Assembly: GCA_035653595.1 (NCBI GenBank)
Contig: DASRBO010000012.1
Span: 1 to 23,057, forward strand
Source: DASRBO01 sp035653595
GTDB lineage: Bacteria; Actinomycetota; Acidimicrobiia; Acidimicrobiales; JAJPHE01
Length of the DNA: 23,057 bases
Direction: 5' to 3'
In this document: one piece after another, positions 1 through 7,500 of the stretch
How the letters are laid out: each line of letters begins with the position of its first letter
Numbering within the stretch: position 1 is the stretch's first letter
The notes under the pieces: model-generated
Told to the model about the DNA's origin: nothing
Seen by the model: only the letters and a program-made list of their open reading frames with translations
Databases searched by the model: none
Translations under genes and position numbers: made by a program

Positions 1-896
1 ACGTCGGTGCCGTGGTCGAGCATGGCCGTGAGGGCCTGGCGGAGGTTGGCCGCTTGCGGAACCCGGGGCCAGTCGGCGCCGGCTGGCAAGGTCGCCGGCG
101 GTTCGAGCAGCTCGTCGGCGATGGACACCACGCCGAGCAGCTTGAGGTTGCGGTCCGCTCCCACGAACTCGGCCACGAAGTCGGTCGCAGGCGACCCCAG
201 CACCTGCGCCGGTGTGTCGTGCTGTTCCAGCACGCCGCCCTGGCGCAGGACGGCGATCCGGTCCCCCAGCCGCACGGCCTCGACGATGTCGTGGGTGACG
301 AACAGCACGGTCTTGCGCACCTCTGACTGCAGCCTGAGGAACTCCTCCTGCAGGCGGTCACGGGCGATAGGGTCGACGGCGCTGAACGGCTCGTCCATGA
401 GGAGGACGTCGGGGTCGGCGGCCAGGGCCCGGGCGACCCCTACCCGTTGGCGCTGGCCCCCGGACAGCTCGTGGGGGAAGCGTCGGCCGAACTCGCTCGG
501 AGCCAGCCCGACCAGCTCGAGGACCTCGTCCGCCCGGGCGCGCCGGCGAGCCCGATCCCAGCCAAGCAGCCGCGGCACCACCGTCACGTTGTCGTGCACC
601 GTCAGGTGGGGGAACAGGCCGCCCTGCTGGATGACGTAGCCGGTCCGCCGGCGCAGCTCGACCGGGTCGAGGCGGGCGGTGTCCTCACCCTTCACCCAGA
701 CCGTTCCCCGCTCCGGACGGACCAGGCGGTTCACCATCTTGAGTGACGTGGTCTTCCCGCAGCCGGACGGCCCGACCAGCACGCAGATCTCCCCCTCGCC
801 CACCTCGAGGCTGAGATCGTCCACGGCTGCCGCGCCGGCGCCATAGGCCTTGTGCACGTTCTCGAGGCGGATGACCGCCTCTTGACTACCGTTCAA
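1..896 (-). CDS. Osmoprotectant (glycine betaine/choline) ABC transporter ATPase, 3'-truncated
   Basis: ATP-binding subunit of an OpuC/ProV-type importer, acting on the inner face of the membrane to drive uptake of quaternary-amine osmoprotectants. Seen in the translation: Walker A GPSGCGKTT, Q-loop region VIQQGGLFPHLTV (the QQ..LFPH pattern is typical of the ProV/OpuCA family), signature LSGGQRQR, Walker B VLLMDEPFSAVDP, and an H-loop in FVTHDIVEA. About 298 codons are present and the window edge removes the end, where CBS domains often lie in this family. The only suitable upstream start is TTG at 896; no clear Shine-Dalgarno precedes it, so the start is uncertain. It is divergent from, and abuts, the permease gene at 899. 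The partner genes next door make the family assignment secure; substrate choice is inferred. Confidence 0.9.
   Translation of the reverse strand, partial: MNGSQEAVIRLENVHKAYGAGAAAVDDLSLEVGEGEICVLVGPSGCGKTTSLKMVNRLVRPERGTVWVKGEDTARLDPVELRRRTGYVIQQGGLFPHLTVHDNVTVVPRLLGWDRARRRARADEVLELVGLAPSEFGRRFPHELSGGQRQRVGVARALAADPDVLLMDEPFSAVDPIARDRLQEEFLRLQSEVRKTVLFVTHDIVEAVRLGDRIAVLRQGGVLEQHDTPAQVLGSPATDFVAEFVGADRNLKLLGVVSIADELLEPPATLPAGADWPRVPQAANLRQALTAMLDHGTD
887..892 (+). promoter_or_regulatory. Candidate -10 box (TACCGT) of leaderless permease mRNA
   Basis: TACCGT fits the actinobacterial TANNNT -10 pattern and ends 6 bases before the GTG at 899, so transcription would start at or next to the start codon. 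It lies inside the first codons of the divergent ATPase gene. No convincing -35 is visible. Confidence 0.4.
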
Positions 897-898
897 AG

Positions 899-1588
899 GT
901 GGCGCCGATCCCGACGATGACCGCCTCGGGGCCCGACTCGCTGGTGTGGTGGGGCTGGGTCGGCGGCCATGGAGGGCTCATCCTGCAGCGCCTCGAGGAG
1001 CACCTGTCGCTCACCTTCGAGGCGGTGCTCATCGGCGCCGTCCTGTCGGCTCCCCTCACCCTGCTGGCGAGGAATCGTCCCCGACTCCAGCCTTGGCTGA
1101 TCGGCTTCACCGGCACGCTGTATACCATCCCGTCGCTGGCGCTCTTCGCCCTGCTCGGCCCGCTCACCGGGTTCACCACGAGGACCACCAGCGAGATCGC
1201 CCTGGTCAGCTACACGCTGCTGATCCTGCTGCGGAACTTCCTGGCCGGCCTGAGCGAGGTTCCGGCCGAGGTGGTGGATGCGGCGACGGCGATGGGGTAC
1301 CCGCCCCTGCGCCGGCTGTGGGAGGTCGAGGTCCCCCTGGCCCTGCCCGGAGTGGTGGCCGGCCTCCGCATCGCCACCGTCACCACCATCGGCCTGGTCA
1401 CCATCGCCGCCCTGTTCGGGCAGGGAGGGCTGGGCGCGCTAATCCTCGACGGCCTCAATCGCGACTTCCACACGCCGGTGGTCGTGGGCTCGGCGCTGTC
1501 GGTCGCACTGGCCGTGGTGGCCGACGTGGCCCTTCTCGGAGTCGAGCGGACCCTGACCCCGTGGTCGCGCCGGCGGATGCCCACGTGA
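899..1588 (+). CDS. Osmoprotectant ABC transporter permease 1 (OpuCB/ProW family)
   Basis: Inner-membrane permease subunit of the osmoprotectant importer, 229 aa, the usual size for OpuCB/OpuCD proteins. It has about five to six hydrophobic segments and the EAA-type loop that docks on the ATPase (VDAATAMGYPPLRRLWEVEV). The N-terminal part, WWGWV...RLEEHLSLTFEAVLIG, matches the usual beginning of this family. The GTG at 899 is chosen because a TACCGT -10-like box sits 6 bases upstream; ATG at 917 is the alternative. Its stop overlaps the next permease start (GTGA at 1585-1588), which implies translational coupling. The divergent ATPase begins only two bases away. The family is well supported; the exact substrate is inferred. 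Confidence 0.92.
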   Translation: MAPIPTMTASGPDSLVWWGWVGGHGGLILQRLEEHLSLTFEAVLIGAVLSAPLTLLARNRPRLQPWLIGFTGTLYTIPSLALFALLGPLTGFTTRTTSEIALVSYTLLILLRNFLAGLSEVPAEVVDAATAMGYPPLRRLWEVEVPLALPGVVAGLRIATVTTIGLVTIAALFGQGGLGALILDGLNRDFHTPVVVGSALSVALAVVADVALLGVERTLTPWSRRRMPT

Positions 1589-2334
1589 TCGCGCTGGACG
1601 TCGCCCACTGGTTCGCCACCGCGTCCCACTGGAGCGGGCCGGACGGCATTCCCGCCCGCCTCGGCGAGCACCTGGTGCTGTCGGCCGAGGCGATGGGTGT
1701 CGCCGGGGTGCTCGCCCTGCCTCTGGCCCTCACCCTCGGCCACCTCCAGCGGGCCGAGGTGCTGGCGGGCAGTGTGTCCAACGTCGGTCGGGCCATGCCC
1801 TCCTTCGCCATCCTGGTGCTGGCCGCCCAGTTCCGCCCCATAGGCCTCGGAGACACGGCCGCCCTGGTGGCCCTGGTCGCCCTCGCCATCCCGCCGCTGG
1901 TGACCAACACCTACGTCGGAGTCCGGTCGGTCGATCCCGAGGTTCGGGAGGCGGCGGTGGCCATGGGCCTGTCGGGCTGGCAGCTGTTGTGGCAGGTCGA
2001 GCTGCCCCTCGCCCTGCCCCTGATGCTGGCCGGCATCCGGACCTCGACCGTGCAGGTCATAGCCACCACCACGCTGGCCGCCGAGGTGTCCGCCGGGGGT
2101 CTGGGCCGCTACATCGTGGACGGGATCGCCGAGTCCGACTACACCAAGGTGTGGGCCGGGGCCATCCTGGTGGCCGTGCTCGCCCTGGTGGCCGAGGTGG
2201 TGCTGGGCCGGGTGCAGGCCCTCGCCGTGCCGGGCCGGGGGCAGGCCCTCGCCCTGCCGGGCGGGGGAGACCGGCCGGGTGGCTCGGGGCCGACGTCGGC
2301 CACCGGAACGGAGCCTGTGCCGGCCGACCGGTGA
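1585..2334 (+). CDS. Osmoprotectant ABC transporter permease 2 (OpuCD/ProW family)
   Basis: Second permease of the importer, 249 aa. It pairs with the product of the preceding gene to form the membrane channel. The EAA loop reads REAAVAMGLSGWQLLWQVELPLALP and is followed by the conserved stretch ATTTLAAEVSAGGLGRYIVDGI. The GTG start at 1585 overlaps the previous stop codon as GTGA. The C-terminal tail is unusual: a 9-residue unit (QALAVPGRG, then QALALPGGG) is repeated in tandem at residues 211-228, followed by a Gly/Pro/Ser/Thr-rich end. The tail is probably cytoplasmic or disordered and is not part of the conserved fold. Confidence 0.92.
   Translation: MIALDVAHWFATASHWSGPDGIPARLGEHLVLSAEAMGVAGVLALPLALTLGHLQRAEVLAGSVSNVGRAMPSFAILVLAAQFRPIGLGDTAALVALVALAIPPLVTNTYVGVRSVDPEVREAAVAMGLSGWQLLWQVELPLALPLMLAGIRTSTVQVIATTTLAAEVSAGGLGRYIVDGIAESDYTKVWAGAILVAVLALVAEVVLGRVQALAVPGRGQALALPGGGDRPGGSGPTSATGTEPVPADR
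2214..2267 (+). repeat. 27-bp tandem duplication in the permease tail
   Basis: Two adjacent 27-bp copies (2214-2240 and 2241-2267) differ at two positions. They encode nine-residue repeats in the C-terminal tail of the second permease, so the duplication keeps the reading frame. Confidence 0.85.
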
Positions 2335-2371
2335 GCTACGGTGCCGGCGCTGGACAAGACGCTTGACAGGC

Positions 2372-2389
2372 GGTGCCGCTGAGGGCACC
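2372..2389 (+). other. Intercistronic hairpin ahead of the binding-protein gene
   Basis: GGTGCC, a 6-base loop (GCTGAG) and GGCACC form a perfect 6-bp stem between the permease stop and the ribosome binding site of the binding protein. There is no U-run, so it is more likely an mRNA-stability or partial-attenuation element than a full terminator. Binding proteins are often made in excess over their permeases, which fits. Confidence 0.45.
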
Positions 2390-2410
2390 ACCGGACAGAA
2401 GGGCGGGGCG

Positions 2411-3385
2411 ATGGGGCGGCTAGGGCTGTTTGGTTCTTTCCGGGCGGTGGGAGCTGGGCTGCTGGCCCTCGCCCTGGGGCTGTCGGTGGCGGCCTGCGGC
2501 GGATCCTCGAACAGCCCTTCCAGCTCGTCCGGCACGGGGGCGTCGGCCAAGGAGTCGATCGTCGTCACCTCGGCCAACTTCAGCGAGGACGAGCTGCTGG
2601 CGGACATGTACGCCGACGTGCTCTCCAAGGCCGGCTACAAGGTCACCAAGAAGCTCAACATCGGCACCCGCGAGGTGTACCTCCAGGCGATGGAGCACGG
2701 CGAGCTCGATCTCGTGCCGGACTACGTCGGCAGCCTCACCCAGGTGCTGAACACCGACCAGAACGGCCCCAACGCCAACACGACCAAGCCGCTGGCCAGC
2801 GGGGATCTCCAGGCGACCCTGGGCAACCTGCGCCCGATGCTCGACAAGGTGGGGCTGGTCGCTCTCGACCCCTCGCCCGCCGCCGACCAGAACGGCTATG
2901 GCGTCACCGCCGCCACGTCCTCCCAGGACCACCTGACATCGCTCGACCAGTTGTCCAAGTACAGCCCCCAGTTCGTGTTCGGCGGTCCGCCCGAGTGCCA
3001 GACCAGGGCCGACTGCCTTCCCGGGCTCAAGACGGTCTACGGGGCCTCCTTCAAGTCGTTCAAGGCCCTCGACGCCGGCGGCCCGCTGACCCTCAACGCC
3101 CTCACCAACGGCGACATACAGGTCGGGGTCGTCTTCACCTCCGACGGGGCGGTGGCGGCCAAGAACCTGGTGGTGCTGGACGACCCCAAGCACCTGGCGC
3201 CGGTCGACAACATCCTGCCGGTGATGCGCAAGGCCAAGTACAACAGCGCGGTGGCGGCGCTGATCAACAAGGTGAGCGCGGCCCTGACCACCGACGAGCT
3301 GCGGTCGCTCAACAAGCAGATCGGCGTGGACAAGGCCGACCCCGCCACCGTGGCCCAGACCTTCCTCGCCCAGCACGGGCTGTAG
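2411..3385 (+). CDS. Osmoprotectant-binding lipoprotein (OpuAC/OsmF family)
   Basis: Extracytoplasmic substrate-binding component of the importer, 324 aa. The N-terminus is a lipoprotein signal peptide: Arg at positions 3 and 11, a hydrophobic core and a VAAC lipobox with the lipidated cysteine at residue 29, then a Ser/Gly-rich linker. The mature part matches the glycine betaine/choline-binding family, with landmarks FSEDELLADMYADVL, a LDLVPDYVGSL segment (the family's E/D-Y-x-G region) and LDPSPAADQNGYGV, where family members carry LDPAPANNxY. ATG 2411 is chosen because it gives a proper signal peptide and has an AGAAGGG ribosome binding site at about 2397. It is the third cistron after the two permeases, with 76 bp and a hairpin between. 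Confidence 0.92.
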   Translation: MGRLGLFGSFRAVGAGLLALALGLSVAACGGSSNSPSSSSGTGASAKESIVVTSANFSEDELLADMYADVLSKAGYKVTKKLNIGTREVYLQAMEHGELDLVPDYVGSLTQVLNTDQNGPNANTTKPLASGDLQATLGNLRPMLDKVGLVALDPSPAADQNGYGVTAATSSQDHLTSLDQLSKYSPQFVFGGPPECQTRADCLPGLKTVYGASFKSFKALDAGGPLTLNALTNGDIQVGVVFTSDGAVAAKNLVVLDDPKHLAPVDNILPVMRKAKYNSAVAALINKVSAALTTDELRSLNKQIGVDKADPATVAQTFLAQHGL

Positions 3386-3411
3386 GCAGCCGCGGGTAGG
3401 GCAACGCCGCC

Positions 3412-4785
3412 ATGACCGACCTGGCGGCCGACGTGGTTGTGGTCGGCCTGGGCCCTGGCGGCGAGCACGTCGCCGGGGTGCTGGCCGAGGAGGGGCTCGA
3501 GGTGGTGGGCATCGAGCACCGCCTCGTCGGTGGCGAGTGCCCGTACTGGGGCTGCGTGCCGTCCAAGATGATGATCCGGGCGGCCAACGCCCTGGCCGAG
3601 ACACGCCGGGTGGGCGCCCTCGCCGGGGCCGCCACCGCCAGTTCGGCCTGGTCGCCGGTGGCCGAGAGGATCCGGCGGGAGGCGACCGACGACTGGGACG
3701 ACCGGGTGGCGGTCGAGCGGTTCGAGGGCAAGGGGGGAAGGTTCATCCGGGGCCAGGGTCGCCTGGCCGGTCCGGGGCGGGTCCAGGTCGGGGACCTCGA
3801 GGTGTCGGCCCGCCGGGCGGTGGTGCTCAACCCCGGCACCGAACCGGCGGTGCCCCCCGTGCCGGGTCTGGCCGAGTCGGGCTACTGGACCAACCGCCAG
3901 GCGGTGGAGACCGAGGAGGTGCCGGAATCGCTGGTGGTGCTGGGCGGGGGCGCCATAGGCCTGGAGCTGGGCCAGGTCTTCTCCCGCTTCGGTGCCCGGG
4001 TGAGCGTGGTCGAGGCGGCCGAACGGCTCCTGCCCCTCGAGGAGCCCGAGGCGGGGGAGCTGGTGGCGAGGGTCCTCGAGTCCGAAGGCGTCGCCGTCCG
4101 GGTCGGCGCCGGAGCCGCCTCGGTCGATGGCGGGCCGGCCTCCGGGGTGCGGGTGACGCTGGCCGACGGGACCCTCCTCGAGGGTGACCGCCTTCTGGTC
4201 GCTACCGGCCGGCGGGCCCGGCTGGCCGAACTGGGCCTCGAGACCGTCGGGCTAGACCCGGCGGGTCGCGCCGTCGAGGTCGACGAGCGCATGCGGGCCG
4301 CCCCGGGCCTGTGGGTCATCGGAGACGTGACCGGCAAGGGCGCCTTCACCCACATGTCGATGTACCAGGCGGGCATCGCCGTCGCCGACATCCTGGGGCG
4401 GGAGGGCCCGCCCGCCCGCTACCACGCCGTGCCCCGGGTCACCTTCACCGATCCGGAGGTGGGCAGTGTGGGGCTGACGGAAGCCGAAGCGCACTCCCAG
4501 GGGGTCGACGTGGTCAGCGCCCTGTCGCCCCTGCCCGAGTCGGCCCGGGGCTGGATCCACAAAGTGGGCAACGACGGGTTCATCAAGCTGGTGGCCGACC
4601 GCCGCCGGGGAGTTCTGGTGGGGGCGTCATCAGTCGGCCCTTCGGGTGGCGAGGTCCTGTCGATGCTGACCCTCGCCGTCCACGCCGGGCTGGGCCTCGA
4701 GGTCCTGCGGTCGATGATCTACGCCTATCCCACCTTCCACCGGGCGGTGCAGGACGCGCTGGACCGCCTGGGCGCCTCCTCCTGA
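3412..4785 (+). CDS. FAD-dependent NAD(P) disulfide oxidoreductase (dihydrolipoamide dehydrogenase-like)
   Basis: Flavoprotein of the pyridine nucleotide-disulfide reductase class I family, 457 aa, the usual length. Domains: an N-terminal FAD Rossmann motif (VVVVGLGPGG, residues 8-17), the redox disulfide motif GGECPYWGCVPSK with Cys43 and Cys48, a central NAD(P) motif (VVLGGGAIGLELG), the second FAD motif (LWVIGDVTG) and a C-terminal dimerisation domain (PRVTFTDPEVGSVGLTEAEA). The region that normally carries the catalytic HPT...E dyad reads AYPTFHRA, so the His is Tyr439 and the Glu position is Arg444. It is therefore unlikely to be a classical lipoamide dehydrogenase; it may be a quinone or other disulfide/NAD(P)H reductase. 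It starts 26 bp after the binding protein without a clear ribosome binding site, and a functional link to that operon is not evident. Confidence 0.88.
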   Translation: MTDLAADVVVVGLGPGGEHVAGVLAEEGLEVVGIEHRLVGGECPYWGCVPSKMMIRAANALAETRRVGALAGAATASSAWSPVAERIRREATDDWDDRVAVERFEGKGGRFIRGQGRLAGPGRVQVGDLEVSARRAVVLNPGTEPAVPPVPGLAESGYWTNRQAVETEEVPESLVVLGGGAIGLELGQVFSRFGARVSVVEAAERLLPLEEPEAGELVARVLESEGVAVRVGAGAASVDGGPASGVRVTLADGTLLEGDRLLVATGRRARLAELGLETVGLDPAGRAVEVDERMRAAPGLWVIGDVTGKGAFTHMSMYQAGIAVADILGREGPPARYHAVPRVTFTDPEVGSVGLTEAEAHSQGVDVVSALSPLPESARGWIHKVGNDGFIKLVADRRRGVLVGASSVGPSGGEVLSMLTLAVHAGLGLEVLRSMIYAYPTFHRAVQDALDRLGASS

Positions 4786-4788
4786 GCG

Positions 4789-4818
4789 GCCGGCCCGTCG
4801 GAGCCCCCGGGGACCGGC
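4789..4818 (+). terminator. Possible imperfect hairpin terminator after the oxidoreductase gene
   Basis: GCCGGCCC pairs with GGGACCGGC (eight base pairs with a bulged A) around a 13-base loop just after the stop codon at 4785. There is no U-tract, so this is only a candidate. It also overlaps the promoter region of the next gene. Confidence 0.25.
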
Positions 4819-4821
4819 TGC

Positions 4822-4827
4822 TACCTT
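4822..4827 (+). promoter_or_regulatory. Candidate -10 box (TACCTT) of leaderless MFS mRNA
   Basis: TACCTT fits TANNNT and is separated by 7 bases from the ATG at 4835, which has no Shine-Dalgarno sequence. This supports a leaderless transcript. No clear -35 is seen. Confidence 0.45.
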
Positions 4828-4834
4828 CGCCCGC

Positions 4835-6628
4835 ATGACATCGGAGCCCGGCGGGACGGCACCGGTGACCGAGGTTCGCCCGGGGCGGGACCGCTACAAG
4901 TGGGTGGCGTTGTCCAACACGACCCTCGGCGTGCTTATGGCGACCATCAACCAGTCGATCCTCCTGATCGCCCTGCCCGACATCTTCCGCGGCATCCACC
5001 TCGACCCCCTGGTGCCGGCCAACACCGGCTACCTCCTCTGGATGCTGCTGGGGTTCATGGTCGTCGCCGCCGTGCTGGTGGTGAGCCTGGGCCGGGTGGG
5101 CGACATCTTCGGCCGGGTGCGGATGTACAACCTGGGCTTCGTGGTCTTCACCGTCTTCTCCATCCTGCTGGCGGTGACCTGGATGAAGGGCACCCCGGCT
5201 GCCCTGTGGCTGATCCTGGGCCGGGTCGGCCAGGGTCTTGGGGCGGCGTTCCTGATGGCCAACTCCTCGGCCATCCTGACCGACGCCTTTCCGGCCGACG
5301 AGCGCGGTCTGGCCCTGGGGATCAACAACGTGGCCGCCATCGCCGGATCGTTCATCGGGCTGGTCGTGGGCGGCCTGTTGGGCCCGGTGTCCTGGCACCT
5401 GGTGTTCATCGTGTCGGTGCCCTTCGGCGTGTTCGGGACGGTCTGGGCCTACCTGAAGCTGCGGGACCAGGGAGTGCTCACCCCGGCCCGCATCGACTGG
5501 TGGGGCAACCTGACCTTCGCCGTCGGGCTGATCACCGTGCTGGTGGGGATCACCTACGGGATCATGCCGTACGGCGGCCACACCATGGGATGGACCAACC
5601 CCGTCGTCGTCGGCGCCCTGGTGGGTGGCGTCGTCGTGCTCCTCCTCTTCGCGGTGATCGAGACGAAGGTGCCCTCGCCGATGTTCCGGCTGCCGCTGTT
5701 CCGCATCCGGGCCTTTTCCGCCGGCAACGTCGCCGGGCTGCTGGCCGGCCTGGGCCGGGGCGGGCTGATGTTCATGCTGATCATCTGGCTGCAGGGCATC
5801 TGGCTGCCCCAGCACGGCTACAGCTTCGAGCGCACCCCCCTGTGGGCCGGCATATACATGCTGCCGCTGACCGCCGGGTTCCTGATCTCCGGCCCCATCG
5901 CCGGCCGTCTGGCCGACCACTTCGGAGCCCGTCCATTCGCCACCGGGGGGATGGTCGGGGCGGCAGCCACCTTCGTCCTGCTCGAGGTGCTGCCGGTGAA
6001 CTTCCCCTACTGGGCCTTCGCCACCTTGATCCTGGCCAACGGTCTGGCCATGGGCCTGTTCGCCGCCCCCAACCAGACCGGCATCATGAACAGCCTGCCT
6101 CCCGACCAGCGGGGCTCCGGCGCAGGCATGGCCGCCACCTTCACCATGTCCTCCATGGTCCTGTCGATGGGCCTCTTCTTCAGCCTGATGGTGCTTGGCC
6201 TGGCCGCCAGCCTGCCCCACACCCTCTACACCGGCCTCACCGCCCAGGGCGTGCCGTCCGCCCAGGCGGCCGGCATCGCCAAGCTGCCACCGGTCGGCAG
6301 CTTGTTCGCCGCCTTCCTCGGCTACAACCCGATAAAGACGTTGCTGGGCCCGACCCTCGCCCACCTGCCGGCGGCCAGGGCCGCCTACCTCACCGGCCGC
6401 AGCTTCTTTCCCCAGCTGATCTCCGGGCCGTTCCGCCAGGGTCTGCACGAGGCCTTCGACTTCGCCGCCGGCGCCTGCGTTGTGGCGGCGGTGGCCTCGT
6501 GGCTGCGGGGGGGCAAGTACCACCACCAGGAGGAGGCCCCGACCCATCTGGTGTCGGCCGGCTACGTCGAGGACGGCCGCCTCGACATGGAGGTTGGGGC
6601 CGCCGCCGGGGGCTCGGGCGCCGACTGA
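4835..6628 (+). CDS. MFS transporter, DHA2 (EmrB/QacA-like) family
   Basis: Integral membrane transporter of 597 aa with about 14 hydrophobic segments, the DHA2 topology, probably an exporter of drugs or small organic compounds driven by proton flux. Motif A is clear in the loop after TM2 (GRVGDIFGRVRMY, residues 86-98), and the antiporter-type region GQGLGAAFLMANSSAILTD follows. The TM1 motif normally read as LDxTIVNVALP is here INQSILLIALP, with Asn39 where the family Asp usually lies. A large loop lies before the last membrane segment, and the C-terminal tail of about 40 residues is charged. ATG 4835 is preceded by a TACCTT box 7 bases upstream and no ribosome binding site. It is convergent with the crotonase gene 23 bp away. 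The substrate cannot be told from sequence. Confidence 0.92.
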   Translation: MTSEPGGTAPVTEVRPGRDRYKWVALSNTTLGVLMATINQSILLIALPDIFRGIHLDPLVPANTGYLLWMLLGFMVVAAVLVVSLGRVGDIFGRVRMYNLGFVVFTVFSILLAVTWMKGTPAALWLILGRVGQGLGAAFLMANSSAILTDAFPADERGLALGINNVAAIAGSFIGLVVGGLLGPVSWHLVFIVSVPFGVFGTVWAYLKLRDQGVLTPARIDWWGNLTFAVGLITVLVGITYGIMPYGGHTMGWTNPVVVGALVGGVVVLLLFAVIETKVPSPMFRLPLFRIRAFSAGNVAGLLAGLGRGGLMFMLIIWLQGIWLPQHGYSFERTPLWAGIYMLPLTAGFLISGPIAGRLADHFGARPFATGGMVGAAATFVLLEVLPVNFPYWAFATLILANGLAMGLFAAPNQTGIMNSLPPDQRGSGAGMAATFTMSSMVLSMGLFFSLMVLGLAASLPHTLYTGLTAQGVPSAQAAGIAKLPPVGSLFAAFLGYNPIKTLLGPTLAHLPAARAAYLTGRSFFPQLISGPFRQGLHEAFDFAAGACVVAAVASWLRGGKYHHQEEAPTHLVSAGYVEDGRLDMEVGAAAGGSGAD

Positions 6629-6651
6629 GCCCGGCGTCGTGGCCCGGTCGG

Positions 6652-7431
6652 CTACTGGCGCCGGCCCCGCTCGAGGATGGCCGCCCGCCTGCGCTCCACC
6701 TCGGACGGGTCGAAGCCCCGCTCCTGCCACCGGCGGGCCGCCTCGGCCTCCAGCCGCAGCCCCTCGGCCCCGCCGCCGGCGGCGGCGATGCGCCGGTAGG
6801 AGGCCAGCAGGTTGGTGGCGCTGTCCACGTCGTTGCCCACCGCGTCGGCGGCCAGGGCCAAGGTGAACGGCATCAGGGACTCGTGGGCCACCACGTGGTT
6901 GACCAGGCCGGAGCTCAGGGCCTCGTCGGCCCCCATGAAGTTGCCGGTCATGCTCATCTCGATCGCCCGGGCCAGGCCGACCCTCCGGGGCAGGAGGACC
7001 GACAGTCCCCACCCGGGCATGATGCCCACCCGGGCGTGGGTGTCGCCGAACTTGGCCCGGTCACTGGCCACCAGGAAGTCGCAGTTGAGGGCCAGCTCGA
7101 GGCCTCCGGTCACCGCCGCCCCGTTGACCGCCCCGATGACCAGCTTGGACAGCTCGGGCCAGGGCGAGCGGACGGTGTCGGCCGCACCCAGGTTCCGGCC
7201 GCCCGAGCCCAGCTCCTTGAGGTCGAGGCCGGCGCAGAAGGCGGGATCACTGCCCGTCAGCACCACCACCGACACCTCCGGGTCCTGCTCGGCCGCCGCC
7301 ATCGCCTGCCGCAGTGAGGCGATGAGCGAGGACGACAGGGCGTTGCGGACCTCGGGCCGGTTCAGGGTGACGGTGCACACGCCGGCGCTTACGGAATAGA
7401 GGAGCTCGCTCACCGCCCGATCTTGTCCCAT
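6652..7431 (-). CDS. Enoyl-CoA hydratase/isomerase family protein (EchA16-like crotonase)
   Basis: Crotonase-fold enzyme acting on acyl-CoA thioesters, 259 aa from ATG 7431. The oxyanion-hole regions are present (AFCAGLDLKEL and VTGGLELALNCD). The first catalytic glutamate is seen in GGLELA, but the second (the PE of rat crotonase FGQPEILLG) is replaced in KFGDTHARVGIMPGWG, where His takes its place. The DTHARVG...GLSV pattern is that of mycobacterial EchA16-type proteins as I recall them, so the change seems to be a subfamily trait. GTG at 7413 (starting SELLYSVSAGV) is an equally plausible start and matches the usual N-terminus better; a CAAGAT box lies 6 bases upstream of it. It is divergent from the acyl-CoA dehydrogenase, suggesting a shared regulatory region and pathway. 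Whether it is a hydratase or another crotonase activity is open. Confidence 0.9.
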   Translation of the reverse strand: MGQDRAVSELLYSVSAGVCTVTLNRPEVRNALSSSLIASLRQAMAAAEQDPEVSVVVLTGSDPAFCAGLDLKELGSGGRNLGAADTVRSPWPELSKLVIGAVNGAAVTGGLELALNCDFLVASDRAKFGDTHARVGIMPGWGLSVLLPRRVGLARAIEMSMTGNFMGADEALSSGLVNHVVAHESLMPFTLALAADAVGNDVDSATNLLASYRRIAAAGGGAEGLRLEAEAARRWQERGFDPSEVERRRAAILERGRRQ

Positions 7432-7500
7432 CGGTGCCGACCTTGCCGGGCCGGCGGCCAGGTGGTAAGCGAGCGGGCAACACGAGACGGAGGCGAGACG

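Noticed and set aside
2363..2368. Perfect TTGACA, possible -35 before the binding-protein gene
   Set aside because: No TANNNT or similar -10 is found 15-19 bp downstream; the matching stretch falls within the GC hairpin.
4583..7012. Very long minus-strand open frame (809 codons)
   Set aside because: His/Gln/Gly-rich shadow opposite the oxidoreductase and MFS genes; it has no recognisable motifs.
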